Source of the DNA: Stictocephala bisonia
Taxonomy: Eukaryota > Arthropoda > Insecta > Hemiptera > Membracidae
Assembly: GCA_035578905.1 (NCBI GenBank)
Contig: JAQJVL010000565.1
Location: 473,001-537,000 of the forward strand
Direction of reading: 5' to 3'
DNA: 64,000 bases
Made by a program: the position numbers and the translations under genes. The notes beneath the pieces were generated by a model that was not told where the DNA came from, ran no database searches, and worked only from the letters and a program-made list of their open reading frames with translations. This document shows positions 34,641-45,655 of this stretch, one piece after another; position 1 is the stretch's first letter, and every line of letters starts with the position of its first letter.

Positions 34641-36904
34641 TCTCTATATAAATTTCCCGATTTACTTTAGACTTTCATTTCCCAATATTAACCCAGCAAT
34701 TTGTTTGTATATTTTTTTGTATGAAAAAATGACTCAATTCCGATTTTGCGATGCTGTTGGGTGACATTTTACTGATCCGCAAAGATTGGGTCCTGTAAAT
34801 GTGTATCCTGTTAGAATTGGGAGAATAAATTATTGGAAGAGTAAATGTATTAAAAATATATATCAGTAATGCGACTGTGGTGAAAATCTCAGGCAATAAA
34901 CCAAACTATCAATGAATGGATTTTTCGTGCCTTTTTATGGGGTATTTCGTGTTTTTACGACATGGGCTCAAATAAATAGACTGCCAGCTAGGATTTAACT
35001 TTGTAATAGGTTATTTCTTTTTTATTTGTTTGTTTTTTTTTGTTTTTATTCTGTTATTTTTATTTACTCGCGTAATGTTATCTGTTTTTTAACCCTGACA
35101 CAACTACTTTTTATAATTGAATTTAACAATCGGTTAATGACAACTAACTATAAGCTATGTGATGAATATACGTTTTACAAAATATATCACAACTATAAAA
35201 ACTTAGACTTAGTATAGATGGTGTTTTCGATGTTGTAAAAATTAACTAAATATATTATAAATAGTGGACAAAATTAACAGATCTATTAAATATTAGTGTT
35301 TAAATGCATATTACAATAATAATACATTTTTCTAGCCCTTCACATTTTATATAATCATTTCAATAATGAATAAAATACACACACAAGAAAGATGAAATAT
35401 TACTAGACAAACCATAAAGTGGCTTGCCCTAATACTCTTCCTAAAACGGGGTTGAAAGGAAATAAAGTTTTCCTCAGAGAGAGCTTTACCTTCGATCAAG
35501 GGCTATTGATGTCCTCTCTATATACAAAGTAGCTTGTATCAGCAACCAAAGAATCACACAATTCTGAATAATACTACCAAATATTTCTTGATATAATATT
35601 TTTTATATAATTCGTCTCAAAAATTATTATAATTATAATACTTTTAAGAACATTATCATAAAGTATACCAGCTCCCTACTGACATACGTTTAATTATGTC
35701 CTATTATTTTCTTTAGAACATTATTTGTTGTTATGAGGGAAATACAAGGATCTTATGAGGTATGTTACAGTTATGGATAAAATGTAACTACTCAATCCAA
35801 ACTAAGTGGTATCAAATTAATTGATTTATTTTCTTTTATGATAATTATATTTATCAATTGGAAGTGATTTTTATTGATTATTTCATGAATTAATAATTGT
35901 ATTGTCACTATAAAATTAAGTTTCCTTTATTAATTAATTTATCGTCATTGGTACTATGCGTTTTCTAAAACTACTAAGAAGATTGATATAATCTACTGAG
36001 AACATACAAGTAAGTACACATTTATAACAACAATTAATTATCTATGAAAAATTACTTTTGCACGTGTTATGAAATGTTGTGCAGCAGTTTGAAAAAGAGT
36101 AGATGTTAAAATGGAGACTTACAAATAAATGACCGTTGATTTTATTTTTACCATTAGCCATTTTATAGATGAAAAGTAAATTATTATTGATACAGTGCTT
36201 TGCACAAGTAAGCACAAGTAAAATCATTGTTGGAAAATACCATAATTCAATACCTTTATCCATTTATAAATGTTTTAGGCGTAATGCATTCAAAGCATCC
36301 TAAACGATGCTTAATTATTAGAGCACTTTTGTTAAAGTTAACTGTTCAACCGGCGGGAACACATTATCAGAGGGTGTAATGTAATTTATCTAATTATTAA
36401 ATGTTTAATCTACCTTTCCGTTTTTCAAATTTTACATAGTAAAACAGTTTGATTCAACGTTATTATAAAACAGTGTATAAATATAAACGTAGAAAAATAA
36501 TCCATTTATACAATTATAGCCAGTACCATTTTTTTACATTATGACATAAATAAATTATTAAAAAAATAATTTGCATTTTTTACCTAATTGGAATGCCGAA
36601 TTGATATAAATAAAGAGGTGCTGTGTAGTAAAAATATATAAGTTCAGCACTATATAAATAAATAAATGTAAGAATATATAATACATATAATAAAAACATG
36701 TATAAATAAAGTTGTTAAATGCACCTCAATTAGTAAATTTAAACGTTGTACGTTTTTAATTTTAAGGATGTCTTGTAGTACAGGGTTATCATCTGGCATA
36801 GTTAAGTTTTATGTCATATATGTGAATAAAGAAATTTATGAATAGTTAATGATATATTTAAACATTATGACAATTATTTAATGGATCAGGCTAGAGCCAC
36901 AGTG
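34641..36904. other. AT-rich stretch without recognised gene
   Basis: Only low-complexity short frames are present (for example 34675-34896 and 36042-36263, minus). No domain, RNA gene or array was recognised. Confidence 0.45.
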
Positions 36905-37486
36905 CCATACTTTAAATAAATAAATAAATAACGTCTTTATTTGGATCGTTTTTCAACATACAGTTGTTTTTCAAAGTATTCAAGACAAAGAAAATTACAA
37001 GTATATTGCCAAGGACTAGGCTAAAATTACAAACGACATACATGTTTCAAAACTTACATTTTAAAATAATCATATTCCAATCGTAGCTTAAGCTTATTTT
37101 TAAAATATACATAGCTGAGTGATTTGAAATTCTGTTGTAAATTTGGGGAAGAAAATAATAAAAATTATTCCTTCCCACCTCGAGCCTGACTTTGGGTACC
37201 TGTCCTGGCGCGTGCGACGTTGTCTAAACTCTGAACGAGCCCGCAGCATGTTCCTCAAATAAGTGGGTGTAACAGATAGCAGAATCTTGTGGACTAAACA
37301 AGCCACTTCCAAACTAAATATATGCTTTATTGAAAGTGTTTTCTGCTTTTTCTCGAGCTTGACTGACATGGTAATATTTCCTGAGACCATACACAAACCT
37401 AATGGCTGGGTTTTGCAGTCTTTGGAGTGAGACAGTGTTGTCAAGGTATAACGAATAAACGTATATGTTGAGTCTCGGAGATACCA
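36905..37486 (-). pseudogene. LINE 3' fragment (C-terminal ORF2 region and tail)
   Basis: On the minus strand the pieces SLQRLQNPAIRFVYGLRKY, VPKVRLEVGRNNFYYFLP and QIYNRISNHSAMY resemble the region after the reverse transcriptase in jockey-like LINEs ('LQ..QN.CIRFIYGLR...H' and 'R....FYF.P..YN.LP'). They occur in different frames, so it is decayed. The 3' end reads aataaagacg followed by ATTT repeats (36915-36935). This is a typical 3' tail and is shared with the fragment at 8006. The element is 5' truncated near 37486. Confidence 0.7.
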
Positions 37487-37518
37487 CTGAGGATGCCACA
37501 TCACAGCATGAGCGAAAC
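37487..37518 (+). other. CTGAGGATGCC ... CGAAAC motif (hammerhead-like half-core)
   Basis: CTGAGGATGCC (37487-37497) and GCGAAACGTTTAG (from 37512) flank a short variable stretch. The spacing resembles the degenerate hammerhead-like ends in the Penelope-like relic at 43.7-45.6 kb. No good stem II is formed here. It sits at the boundary of the LINE fragment. Confidence 0.25.
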
Positions 37519-37886
37519 GTTTAGTGATGTACATGTTGTATACAACATATTGACACGTCGTTACCGGAAGGTTTAGGTTTTAGCAAATGATATCGGCCAC
37601 TTAAGCCTACGAGTTCCGATCTCAAAGTCTTGTTGTAAATATTGTGTTCATAAATTATAAGTTATTATATTGCTATAACAATTATTACATTTATATTAGC
37701 ATTAAAAAAATATGATATTAAAATACAATTGGCTAGTTGAAAACTTATCTCTTGAGGTTTAACTAATTTTTTTTAATTTAGATACCACTAAGGTTAATAT
37801 TATTCTCCGTCATCCACTCTAATGGAACTGTATGTCAATGATTGCTTCAAGAAAATGAAGACAATTATATGACATCAACTCAGTTC

Positions 37887-37959
37887 GCTGTAGTGTAATG
37901 GTGAGTAAGAAAACTCTCACCTATTTACACCTGATGAGACGAAACAACGTCGAAACAGC
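37887..37959 (+). ncRNA. Type I hammerhead self-cleaving ribozyme
   Basis: All conserved core positions are present. Stem III is GCTGT (37887-37891) with ACAGC (37955-37959). The cleavage site follows A37892 (GUA). Stem I pairs GTGTAA (37893-37898) with TTACAC (37925-37930). After an internal loop (T against TAT), GGTGAG (37900-37905) pairs with CTCACC (37916-37921) around a 10-base loop. The core CTGATGA (37931-37937) is followed by stem II GACG/CGTC (37938-37941 and 37948-37951) with loop aaacaa, then GAA (37952-37954). Stem III is the closing open helix, so this is type I. In animals such ribozymes are known from Penelope-like elements, SINE-like repeats and satellites. Which host element this copy belongs to is not clear. 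Confidence 0.88.
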
Positions 37960-38354
37960 ACACATGGAGACCATCTGGTCCACGTACCAACATCCTTTCG
38001 GTGTGGCCAATGCATAGCGACCAACTGTTGTCAGAAGGTGCCTTAGCAAGCACTACTTGGAGCGCTATTACTTTTGTTAACGCAGAGTAACCCGTAGACT
38101 GTTGTCAGGCGGAAAACTGCAATCATGTGTAATAATTGATGTCTTAGCGACCAATGGTTGAGGTTCGCCCTCACATGTTAGCGAGTAACATACTCGTGAG
38201 TCCAAAAACCATTCTTAACCAGGTCAGTATGGTTAAAGCGCTTGAAGATAAACTTACTCCACTACTAAGATCTTCGGACTAACAACTAGTCCATCTCGAT
38301 ACTAAGGTTAAAATGGAAAAACGTGGTGTATATGTTAAGAATATTAAACAAAGT
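37960..38354. other. Moderate-GC sequence downstream of the hammerhead
   Basis: This stretch is richer in GC than its surroundings and may be the body of the repeat carrying the ribozyme. The phrase gcgaccaa...gttg occurs twice (about 38018 and 38144), suggesting internal repetition. No second complete hammerhead and no reading frame were found. Confidence 0.35.
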
Positions 38355-38420
38355 TAAAGTTCATTTTATTTTACCTGGCGAAGTTAAGGCTAAGAAGCCC
38401 TCTCCAACACTTCACCTGGG
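38355..38420 (-). mobile_element. Non-LTR retrotransposon 3' tail fragment
   Basis: The minus strand reads aggtgaagtgttggagaggg, then cttcttagccttaacttcgc and caggtaaaataaaatgaac. This is the same 3'-end layout as the fragments at 8006-8063 and 46255-46315. No coding remnant was recognised upstream. Confidence 0.55.
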
Positions 38421-39717
38421 GACCTGTTTAACGTGACTTCCGTACCATGAGAGCGGCAGTGCAAAAACTGTTAGTGGTCATATCGGGAATTGAACTCGGA
38501 TCAAGTCGTGGCTAACCTTTACGTAAGCCTCTTAAAAACTGCCACTCTATGTTATTATATTTAGCTCCTATAGCTCCTTAAACTAAATATAATTTATTTT
38601 TATTAAGTAATAACAGTTTTACAATATCTTTCAAGTTCCAAAAATTGTATCCCTTGAACTATTGTGTTGACTATCCCTTGACTGTCCTAAAAGCTGTTTA
38701 ACTCTGTTTATAATGTTATAATTAATTATTTCACATGAATGATTTATTAAACTCTGTAAATTAATATTTCAAACCGATTTAATTCCATTATAAAATAACA
38801 TTTTTTGAAACTTTACAATTTGTTTACCAAAGTAATTATTTTTTATTAAAATCGGTGTTGTTAGATTTCCCATAACAATTCCTAAAACCTCAGTCTTCAA
38901 GAATTGTTGTCCATAAATACTGATGGTTTTAATATTTTTAATATCGTAAATGATCGCCATTTAGTGATTTGTGATTTGTAAATATCTAAATAAAATGGTT
39001 TATTAAATTCGATTTATTTGAGTTAGCAGGAGATCTTCCAGGTTTGAGAAGAATATTTCAAGTAACCTTTGGAATGTCGATGATTTGTAAACAATACAAA
39101 ATGGCAGGTTAAAGATTAAAGAAGCTGAATTTAAAATAAAAAAATTTTCACAGGACATGTTTGAGTTATTTTTATAGGTAGAATCACGTCAAGACACGAC
39201 ACTGTTGCAGTACTAGCTTAAGTTATGTGGTGTCTTTAATATTTAATTAAATCCGGTAAAATTCAATAATGTAGCCCATAATGAGGTCAAAGGTACGGTG
39301 TATTTTATTATTATAGTAACAAAATTTTAGATCACTAGGAATGAATTTGATCCACAACAATATAACCAAGCAAACCATTACCACAACAATGTTGTGTTTA
39401 TTATAATTAGGTTTGAGTATAGGTATGTGTGGTTTGATTTAATTGATATTATTTTCACAAATAGATTAAAATATGGTAATGTAATTCAAACATTCAAATT
39501 GTAGAATATTTGGAAGAACAGTGTTACATATTTGTTAGTCCTCATATATTGACAGTAAAATATGAACACTTAATGTAACTTATCTAAATTTTATTTGAAA
39601 AATGGTTAGTTTTGAAAATTATATAAAAATATGTCTTGGTTAGTTTTGCATTTGTTCAACATATTAAACAATTATTAAAATATTTCTATTTTAAAGCTAT
39701 TCTGTGGCTGAAGAAAA
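38421..39717. other. AT-rich stretch without recognised feature
   Basis: No gene or element was recognised. A 63-codon minus frame at 38769-38960 shows no domain. Confidence 0.45.
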
Positions 39718-39793
39718 GAGGAGTTGCTGTAGCCAAGGGGCTAAGGCTGTTTCTTGCCAAGCAGCAGAACCGGGTTTTGTTCCTAGTGTGATA
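39718..39793 (+). mobile_element. tRNA-derived SINE head (tRNA-Gly-like)
   Basis: The segment has a pol III type 2 promoter layout: a box A-like TAGCCAAGGGG (about 39730-39740) and a box B-like GGGTTTTGTTCC (39772-39783). An anticodon-loop-like TTGCCAA (39753-39759) sits between them, as in tRNA-Gly(GCC). The anticodon stem is mismatched and box B deviates from GGTTCGAANCC, so this is not a functional tRNA gene. The downstream body and tail of the SINE were not delimited. Confidence 0.5.
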
Positions 39794-40423
39794 GTAATTA
39801 AAAATTTTAAAATTAAATAAATTATTTTGATAATTTAAAATTTGAATAAACAACACAATCATGTAACTGTGTTGTTATTAAAATAATAATAACAACACAT
39901 TTACATAATTTCCTACCCGGACACAATATGTTTTTCAATAACCTTTATTGTTTACCTATACCATATATAACTTAAATAATGCAATATTCTTTAGTTTGTT
40001 TCACATTAATTATATCATAGAAGATATTATCAATCATAAATTTAGTTAGAATTTTCCAAAGAGTGTGTTTTTTTACTACTGACTTTACTTCCACTAGAAA
40101 ACCCCTATTTGCGCCATTGCAATTGCCCATCAGGCAGTTCGGTGGTAGTGGAAGGGGGACCCCTCCACGCGGCTGTCTTGGGTGCACTGAGACGCAGTGT
40201 CATAGTGAATTTTTCTGGTAAGAAATTCTGGCAATAATTTTACCGGATTATGGTGTTTTCTTTTTTCAAAAGAATTTTTTCAATAAAGGTAACCAGAGAT
40301 GTTTATCTTCAAGAATACTTTTACTAATTAGATTGTCGTTTAATTTTATCAAGGGACCTCGAACAAATTTTATTTTGTAGTAGTGTTGGGAGCACTAAAA
40401 AATTTACTATCCTTGAAATATTT
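39794..40423. other. Intergenic; includes a GC-rich island of probable transposon origin
   Basis: Mostly AT-rich. At about 40085-40200 a GC-rich block contains ggtggtagtggaaggggg and an inverted match to the ccactaccacc type. It stands out from its surroundings like a piece of a transposon 3' end. I could not name it. Confidence 0.35.
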
Positions 40424-40988
40424 CTATCGTAGATTTGTTTAACCACACTATTAGAATACACATTACTATGTAATACTGTTATATTAACGACGATACGTAC
40501 AATATAAAAGTAATAAGAATAGTTTTATTCTCAATCATTATATTAAACGACCAATATAAATACAGGGAAAATAACATAATAAATGGCTAATTTATTTTAA
40601 CTGGTAATGAAGTCAAAACAACATTAACATATCCTCAAGATCTTCACTGTATAATGAGAAACATTTCAGGTCAACTATTGACCTGAAATGTTTCTCATTA
40701 ACATTTCACATATAATGAGAAACATTTCAGGTCAACTATTGACCTGAAATGTTTCTCATTAACAGTGAAGATCTTGAGGATATGTTAATGTTGTTTTGAC
40801 TTCATTACCAGTTAAAATAAATTAGCCATTTATTATGTTATTTTCCCTGTATTTTAAGTGGTTGTTTAATATAATGGTTGAGAATAAAACTATTCTTATT
40901 ACTTTAATATTGTACGTATCGTCGTTAATATAACAGTATTACATAGTAATGTGTATTCTAATAGTGTGGTTAAACAAATCTACGATAG
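40424..40988. repeat. Near-perfect 565-bp palindrome with nested palindromes
   Basis: The left arm from 40424 (ctatcgtagatttgtttaac) is mirrored by the right arm ending at 40988. Arms of about 228 bp differ at only a handful of positions, mainly near 40540-40556 against their partners. The centre (40651-40761) contains two copies of a palindrome of about 50 bp built on gagaaacatttcaggtcaac. The two are separated by acatttcacat and flanked by cactgt/acagtg. Sequences outside the arms do not match each other. It could be a foldback transposon, a recent inverted duplication, or an assembly artefact. Confidence 0.9.
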
Positions 40989-42165
40989 TGTCAAAAGGTT
41001 TTGAAACTATTGATCTAAAGTGTATATATATTGGTGAATTTGTATATATTGTATAATATATCAATGAAGTGTGTGTTTTTTAAACTTGACCATGTGGGAG
41101 AGGCGATTCTGATTTGTTGTTAACTCTATGAAGGGTATTTGATTTCATTGAGTAAAATACCTAGTTATTCTAAATTATAGAATTGCCCATGTAAAGCGAA
41201 CCTTAATCATTTGTGAGGGACCAATTACAAAAATCATTTTAACTATTTCACAGGTTTATTACTATAAGTATCTGATCCGTTTCTAAGAAACAATCTTAAG
41301 TATTTAGCTAGAACAGATAGAATAAAAGTACTTTATTCTGCCTATAATAATAAATAATTTGTGATTTAGGGAGAAACAACAACCATACGAGATATAAATC
41401 TATATTTAATTAAGTTTTTATTTCTATGGCATATTTGGTATAAATTATTTGAGATATGGAATCTTTCTGCGTTTAACGTTTTATCGGCAATTATATACTA
41501 AATGAATTATGTGTACGAGAACTAATTGATATCGTGTTACCCATCAGGGGCACGCCAACTTGATGACAGCACGCACTTGAGTCCCAGATTGTATGCTTGA
41601 CTCAAGATCTGTTATATATTGTAAATTGAAATATATATGAAGAGAGCTTCTAATTTATACTTGGATAGTGATGAACGTTAGGACCACAGTTAATGGAAAT
41701 TTTAACAAGCTAATGAATCGTTATTACAATGAATCACTGAGAGTTTTAATATAGAGGACGTCTATTCTTATATTTTCATTATGCTCTTTTTAACTGTTTA
41801 GTTAATTGAATTTATGTAATGGTAATAATAACAATTAGAAAATATCTCACTTGTACGTGGCAAGGACCAAAAGCCTCTTTCATGTGCTTCATAATTGTTT
41901 TTCACTTAACTTGAAGTCCTAGCCATGCGCCCATGAGAGAAAAATTTCATTTCCATCATTGCATTGAAATTTATGTATAATGTTATTATTTTCTTGGAAA
42001 TAAAATTATCAACTGTATATAATATATATTTTAGTATGATCTATGACAACTAGTTAAATACAATATGCATTTTACAGTTTATCTATACAACTGACAATGT
42101 CAATCTCTGCAGTTCATCGGAAAAGTAAGAATTTTTCCTGGACTTTCATTTGTTAATGAATTTTG
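40989..42165. other. AT-rich stretch without recognised feature
   Basis: No gene, RNA or repeat was recognised between the palindrome and the 50-bp array. Confidence 0.45.
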
Positions 42166-42766
42166 TTTGAACATGTAATATCTTACAACCCGGATGTACA
42201 GAGGAACACGTGTACTTTGAACATGTAATATCTTACAACCCGGATGTACAGAGGAACACGTGTACTTTGAACATGTAATATCTTACAACCCGGATGTACA
42301 GAGGAATACGTGTACTTTGAACATGTAATATCTTACAACCCGGATGTACAGAGGAACACGTGTACTTTGAACATGTAATATCTTACAACCCGGATATACA
42401 GAGGAACACGTGTACTTTGAACATGTAATATCTTACAACCCGGATATACAGAGGAACACGTGTACTTTGAACATGTAATATCTTACAACCCGGATATACA
42501 GAGGAACACGTGTACTTTGAACATGTAATATCCTACAACCCGGATATACAGAGGAACACGTGTACTTTGAACATGTAGTATCTTACAACCCGGATGTACA
42601 GAGGAACACGTGTACTTTGAACATGTAATATCTTACAACCCGGATGTACAGAGGAACACGTGTACTTTGAACATGTAATATCTTACAACCCGGATATACA
42701 GAGGAACACGTGTACTTTGAACATGTAATATCTTACAACCCGGATATACAGAGGAACACGTGTACT
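42166..42766. repeat. 50-bp tandem repeat, 12 copies
   Basis: The unit is exactly 50 bp (starts at 42166, 42216 and 42266 onward). It contains tttgaacatgtaatatctta, caacccggatgtacagagga and acacgtgtac. Copies are nearly identical. A G/A variant (ggatgt/ggatat) occurs in blocks: copies 1-4 and 9-10 have G, copies 5-8 and 11-12 have A. Each unit except copy 3 contains the E-box palindrome ACACGTGT. Confidence 0.97.
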
Positions 42767-43677
42767 TAAACGTTTGAGGCACTAGACTAAAAATGAAGGC
42801 CACATGTTTCCCAATATTTGCGGATATATTGTTAGTGAAAAATAGTGTTAAGTGCGGAACGAACTTTTACCAAACGTATTTATTGGTATTTTTAATTATG
42901 ACTGAATTTAATTTATTGTTTAGTTAATGCAATTTATCACCATCTAAATAACCAATGACATCCAATATTTATCTAAATATAGTAAAATAAAAATTTTTAT
43001 GTCCTTATGACAGTTTTTAAAACTATAGTTTGTGATGAAAATATACGTTAATTTACTTTGAATATTATTTACAGACGAATTATGCACAGCATTACTGGCT
43101 TAGCATAGTACTATAGTATTTTTTTTCTATCTACGCCAGTGTGGAATTCTTACTTATTCTACAAACGTTGTTATGGGACAACGGTCCAAACCCATCAAGC
43201 AAATTTGTAGGTTTCTTGAACCCATCAATAAACTACAGGTTTATTGGAAATTGAAAATACGTAGATTGGCCTACAAAACTGCCTAACACTTTAATGCAAA
43301 CACTGACTACTTAAATGTTACTTCTGAGTTAGAACAATTACTTAGACTACGACAGTTAATATTTAGTTAAATATGGTATATTGTTTGAATCACATAAATA
43401 TAACTTTTATAAATGAATTTAATGTAATTATGTTTTATTTCTAATCATATATGACTAAAACTATCACATATCATTTGTAAAAAAGTTCTTTTATTTGAAG
43501 TTAAATATGTGTATGAAGTATGTGTAAATGTAAGCTTCACTACTAAAAGTGCGTAATAGACTTTGGTCAAATTATTGAAAGAGCGTGTTTATATTTAAGG
43601 AGGAAAACATAAAATATCAGTAATTTCCAAAACTGTATTGCTTTTAAATCCATTTAGTAGCTCCTGGACTGTTGTAA
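42767..43677. other. AT-rich stretch without recognised feature
   Basis: No gene or element was recognised. Confidence 0.45.
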
Positions 43678-43996
43678 ATAGACTAAAATAGGTTTACTTT
43701 ACCTTCCGTCAAACAGTTTATAGCGTGTGATGGTGATAACACTACATGTTTCACCGTGAATACGGCATCTTCAGGTTAAAGAACATAAATAAGTGCAGGT
43801 AAGACGCGTCACAAATTAATTAAAACTGAACAAACACAGTTCACACATGAGGAAAACAACGAACATTAAAACTTTTGGTAGGCCTACCACACACATTTCA
43901 CGGTCCACGGCGTGATCCGGAAACAGACTGGAAACAATTCAGTTAAATTACTCCTCCCACCTGTTATCAGTAGGGCAATGGTCGATTTGTCCAGGT

Positions 43997-44338
43997 CTAC
44001 TGTAGAGACATTATTTTGTTAAAAATGGAATGAGATTTAAATTGTAGTTTTTCGTTAAGTATAGAATCTTTGATATTGTTGTTCCTAAAACTTCTATAAA
44101 TTTCAAATTGTTCCAGGGAGTCTAATTTGCTTCCTTTGGTGCAGATATGTAAAATATCTAAGCCAGTATTTAAATAGGCCATGGTGCGATTTTGGTCAAC
44201 CAAGTGTTGAGCAAAGGTCGACTTTTGTTTGTCTGCTCGGGCGTCAGGGTGGTATTCCTAATAGCACTGAGCAAATGTTCACCCTATTTGTCTGATATAA
44301 AAATTGTGACAGTCCACAGAAGAGATTTTATAAACGCC
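43997..44338 (-). pseudogene. GIY-YIG endonuclease remnant of Penelope-like element
   Basis: On the minus strand from 44338 the frame reads GVYKISSVDCHNFYIRQIG and then a stop. This corresponds to the GIY-YIG module 'GIYKI.C..C...YIGQTGR' with worn residues. After a frame change, residues from 44203 read LVDQNRTMAYLNTGLDILHI, then CTKGSKLDSLEQFEIYRSF, then a tail ending KIMSLQ at the stop. That matches the end of Penelope-like ORFs ('HL...NH......ILHI..KG..L..LEELEIY'). In a live element this domain nicks target DNA. Here the frame breaks and the missing RT show it is dead. Confidence 0.78.
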
Positions 44339-44869
44339 AGATTTATTAGTTTTGTTTTCAACAGACTTTTTTAATGACAACGATTGTTTGTTTTATTTAT
44401 AGTTATGAAAACTAGTTGGAGGCCATGTTTTTGAGGTCCCTCTTTAGGCAATTCCGGATTAAATTATTGTATTCCACACATAGGTATTTATTTTCTTGTA
44501 GTCCTGTAACTAAAACTTTATTATCTTTATTTTTATATTTTAAAGACTCCATACTTAACAAAAAACTAAAATTTTAATCTCATTCCATTTTTTACAAAAT
44601 AATGTTTCTAAGCAGTAGACATGGACAAATCTACCATTGCCCTACTGATAACAGAAGAGATGTGGGAGGAGTAACTTAACTGAATTGTTTCCAGTCTGCT
44701 TCCGGGTCACGCCGTGGACCGTGAAATGTGTGTGGTAGGCCTACCGAAAGTTTTAATGTTCGTTGTTTTCCTCATGTGTGAACTGTGTTTGTTAAGTTTT
44801 GATTAATTTGTGACGCGTCCCACTTGGACTTATTTATGTTCTTTAACCGGATGATGCCGGTTAAATATT

Positions 44870-45297
44870 CGTCAATACCACCGTACGTATATAGGATGGC
44901 GGGTGGGTCAATACCACTGTACGTGTATGGGTGGGCGTGCGGGTCAATACCACTGTACGTGTATGGGTGGGCGTGCGGGTCAATACCACTGTACGTGTAT
45001 GGGTGGGCGGGTGGGTCAATACCACTGTACGTATATAGGATGGCGGGTGGGTCAATACCACTGTACGTGTATGGGTGGGCGTGCGGGTCAATAGCACTGC
45101 ACGTGTATGGGTGGGCGGGTGGGTCAATACCACCGTACGTATATAGGATAGCGGGTGGGTCAATACCACTGTACGTGTATGGGTGGGCGTGCGGGTCAAT
45201 ACCACTGTACGTGTATGGGTGGGCGTGCGGGTCAATACCACTGTACGTGTATGGGTGGGCGTGCGGGTCAATACCACTGTACGTGTCTGGGTAGGCA
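44870..45297. repeat. 36-bp minisatellite, 12 copies, inside Penelope-like arm
   Basis: The unit is 36 bp (starts at 44905, 44941 and 44977), with gtcaataccactgtacgtgt followed by atgggtgggcgtgcgg. Two unit types alternate: a gtatgggtgggcg type and a gtatataggatggcg type. Because 36 is a multiple of 3 and the unit lacks stops, several frames stay open on both strands; none is likely to be a gene. The repeat is related to the arrays at 56017-56172 and 56478-57690. Confidence 0.95.
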
Positions 45298-45655
45298 CAT
45301 GCACGTGTGGATTACCAATTGCTGCGTTTATAATAGACGTGGGAAAGTATCTCCGGATATCAGGATTGCGTCTACCAAAGACTTTGACCTCATGTAGCAT
45401 AGACTTGGTTTTAAGTAGAATTTTTACTACACATGGCATGTTAATGAAGCATGCACATTGGCATGCACACACACACACATGCGCCTTTCTTACTTTCCAT
45501 ACTTAATATGTTAAGTATGGTCACTTACATAACATATGATTACCACCAATCCCATATGTTAAGATCACGGCGAAACATGTAGTGTTATCACCATCACACG
45601 CTGTGAACTGTTTGACGTGACGGAAGGTAAAGTAAACCTATTTTAGTCTGTATTT

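Larger units (their letters stand above)
43678..45655. mobile_element. Penelope-like element relic, head-to-head inverted copies
   Basis: Two copies of one 3' region lie in opposite orientation. The left copy (43678-44540) reads on the minus strand and includes a GIY-YIG remnant. The right copy (about 44545-45655) reads on the plus strand and contains only the terminal part. Shared pieces include ggtaggcctaccacacacat (left) against gtgtgtggtaggcctacc (right) and aataggtttactttaccttc against gaaggtaaagtaaacctatt at the outer ends. In the right copy about 670 bp including a 36-bp minisatellite (44870-45297) separates parts that are adjacent in the left copy. Head-to-head 5'-truncated copies are characteristic of Penelope-like elements. 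The reverse transcriptase is absent. Confidence 0.75.

Noticed and set aside
39718..39793. Functional tRNA-Gly gene
   Set aside because: The anticodon stem is mismatched, box B deviates from consensus and no acceptor stem closes. A SINE head fits better.
44824..45506. Repetitive frames of 156 and 205 codons over the 36-bp array
   Set aside because: Same cause as above; the array is an insertion within a dead Penelope-like arm.
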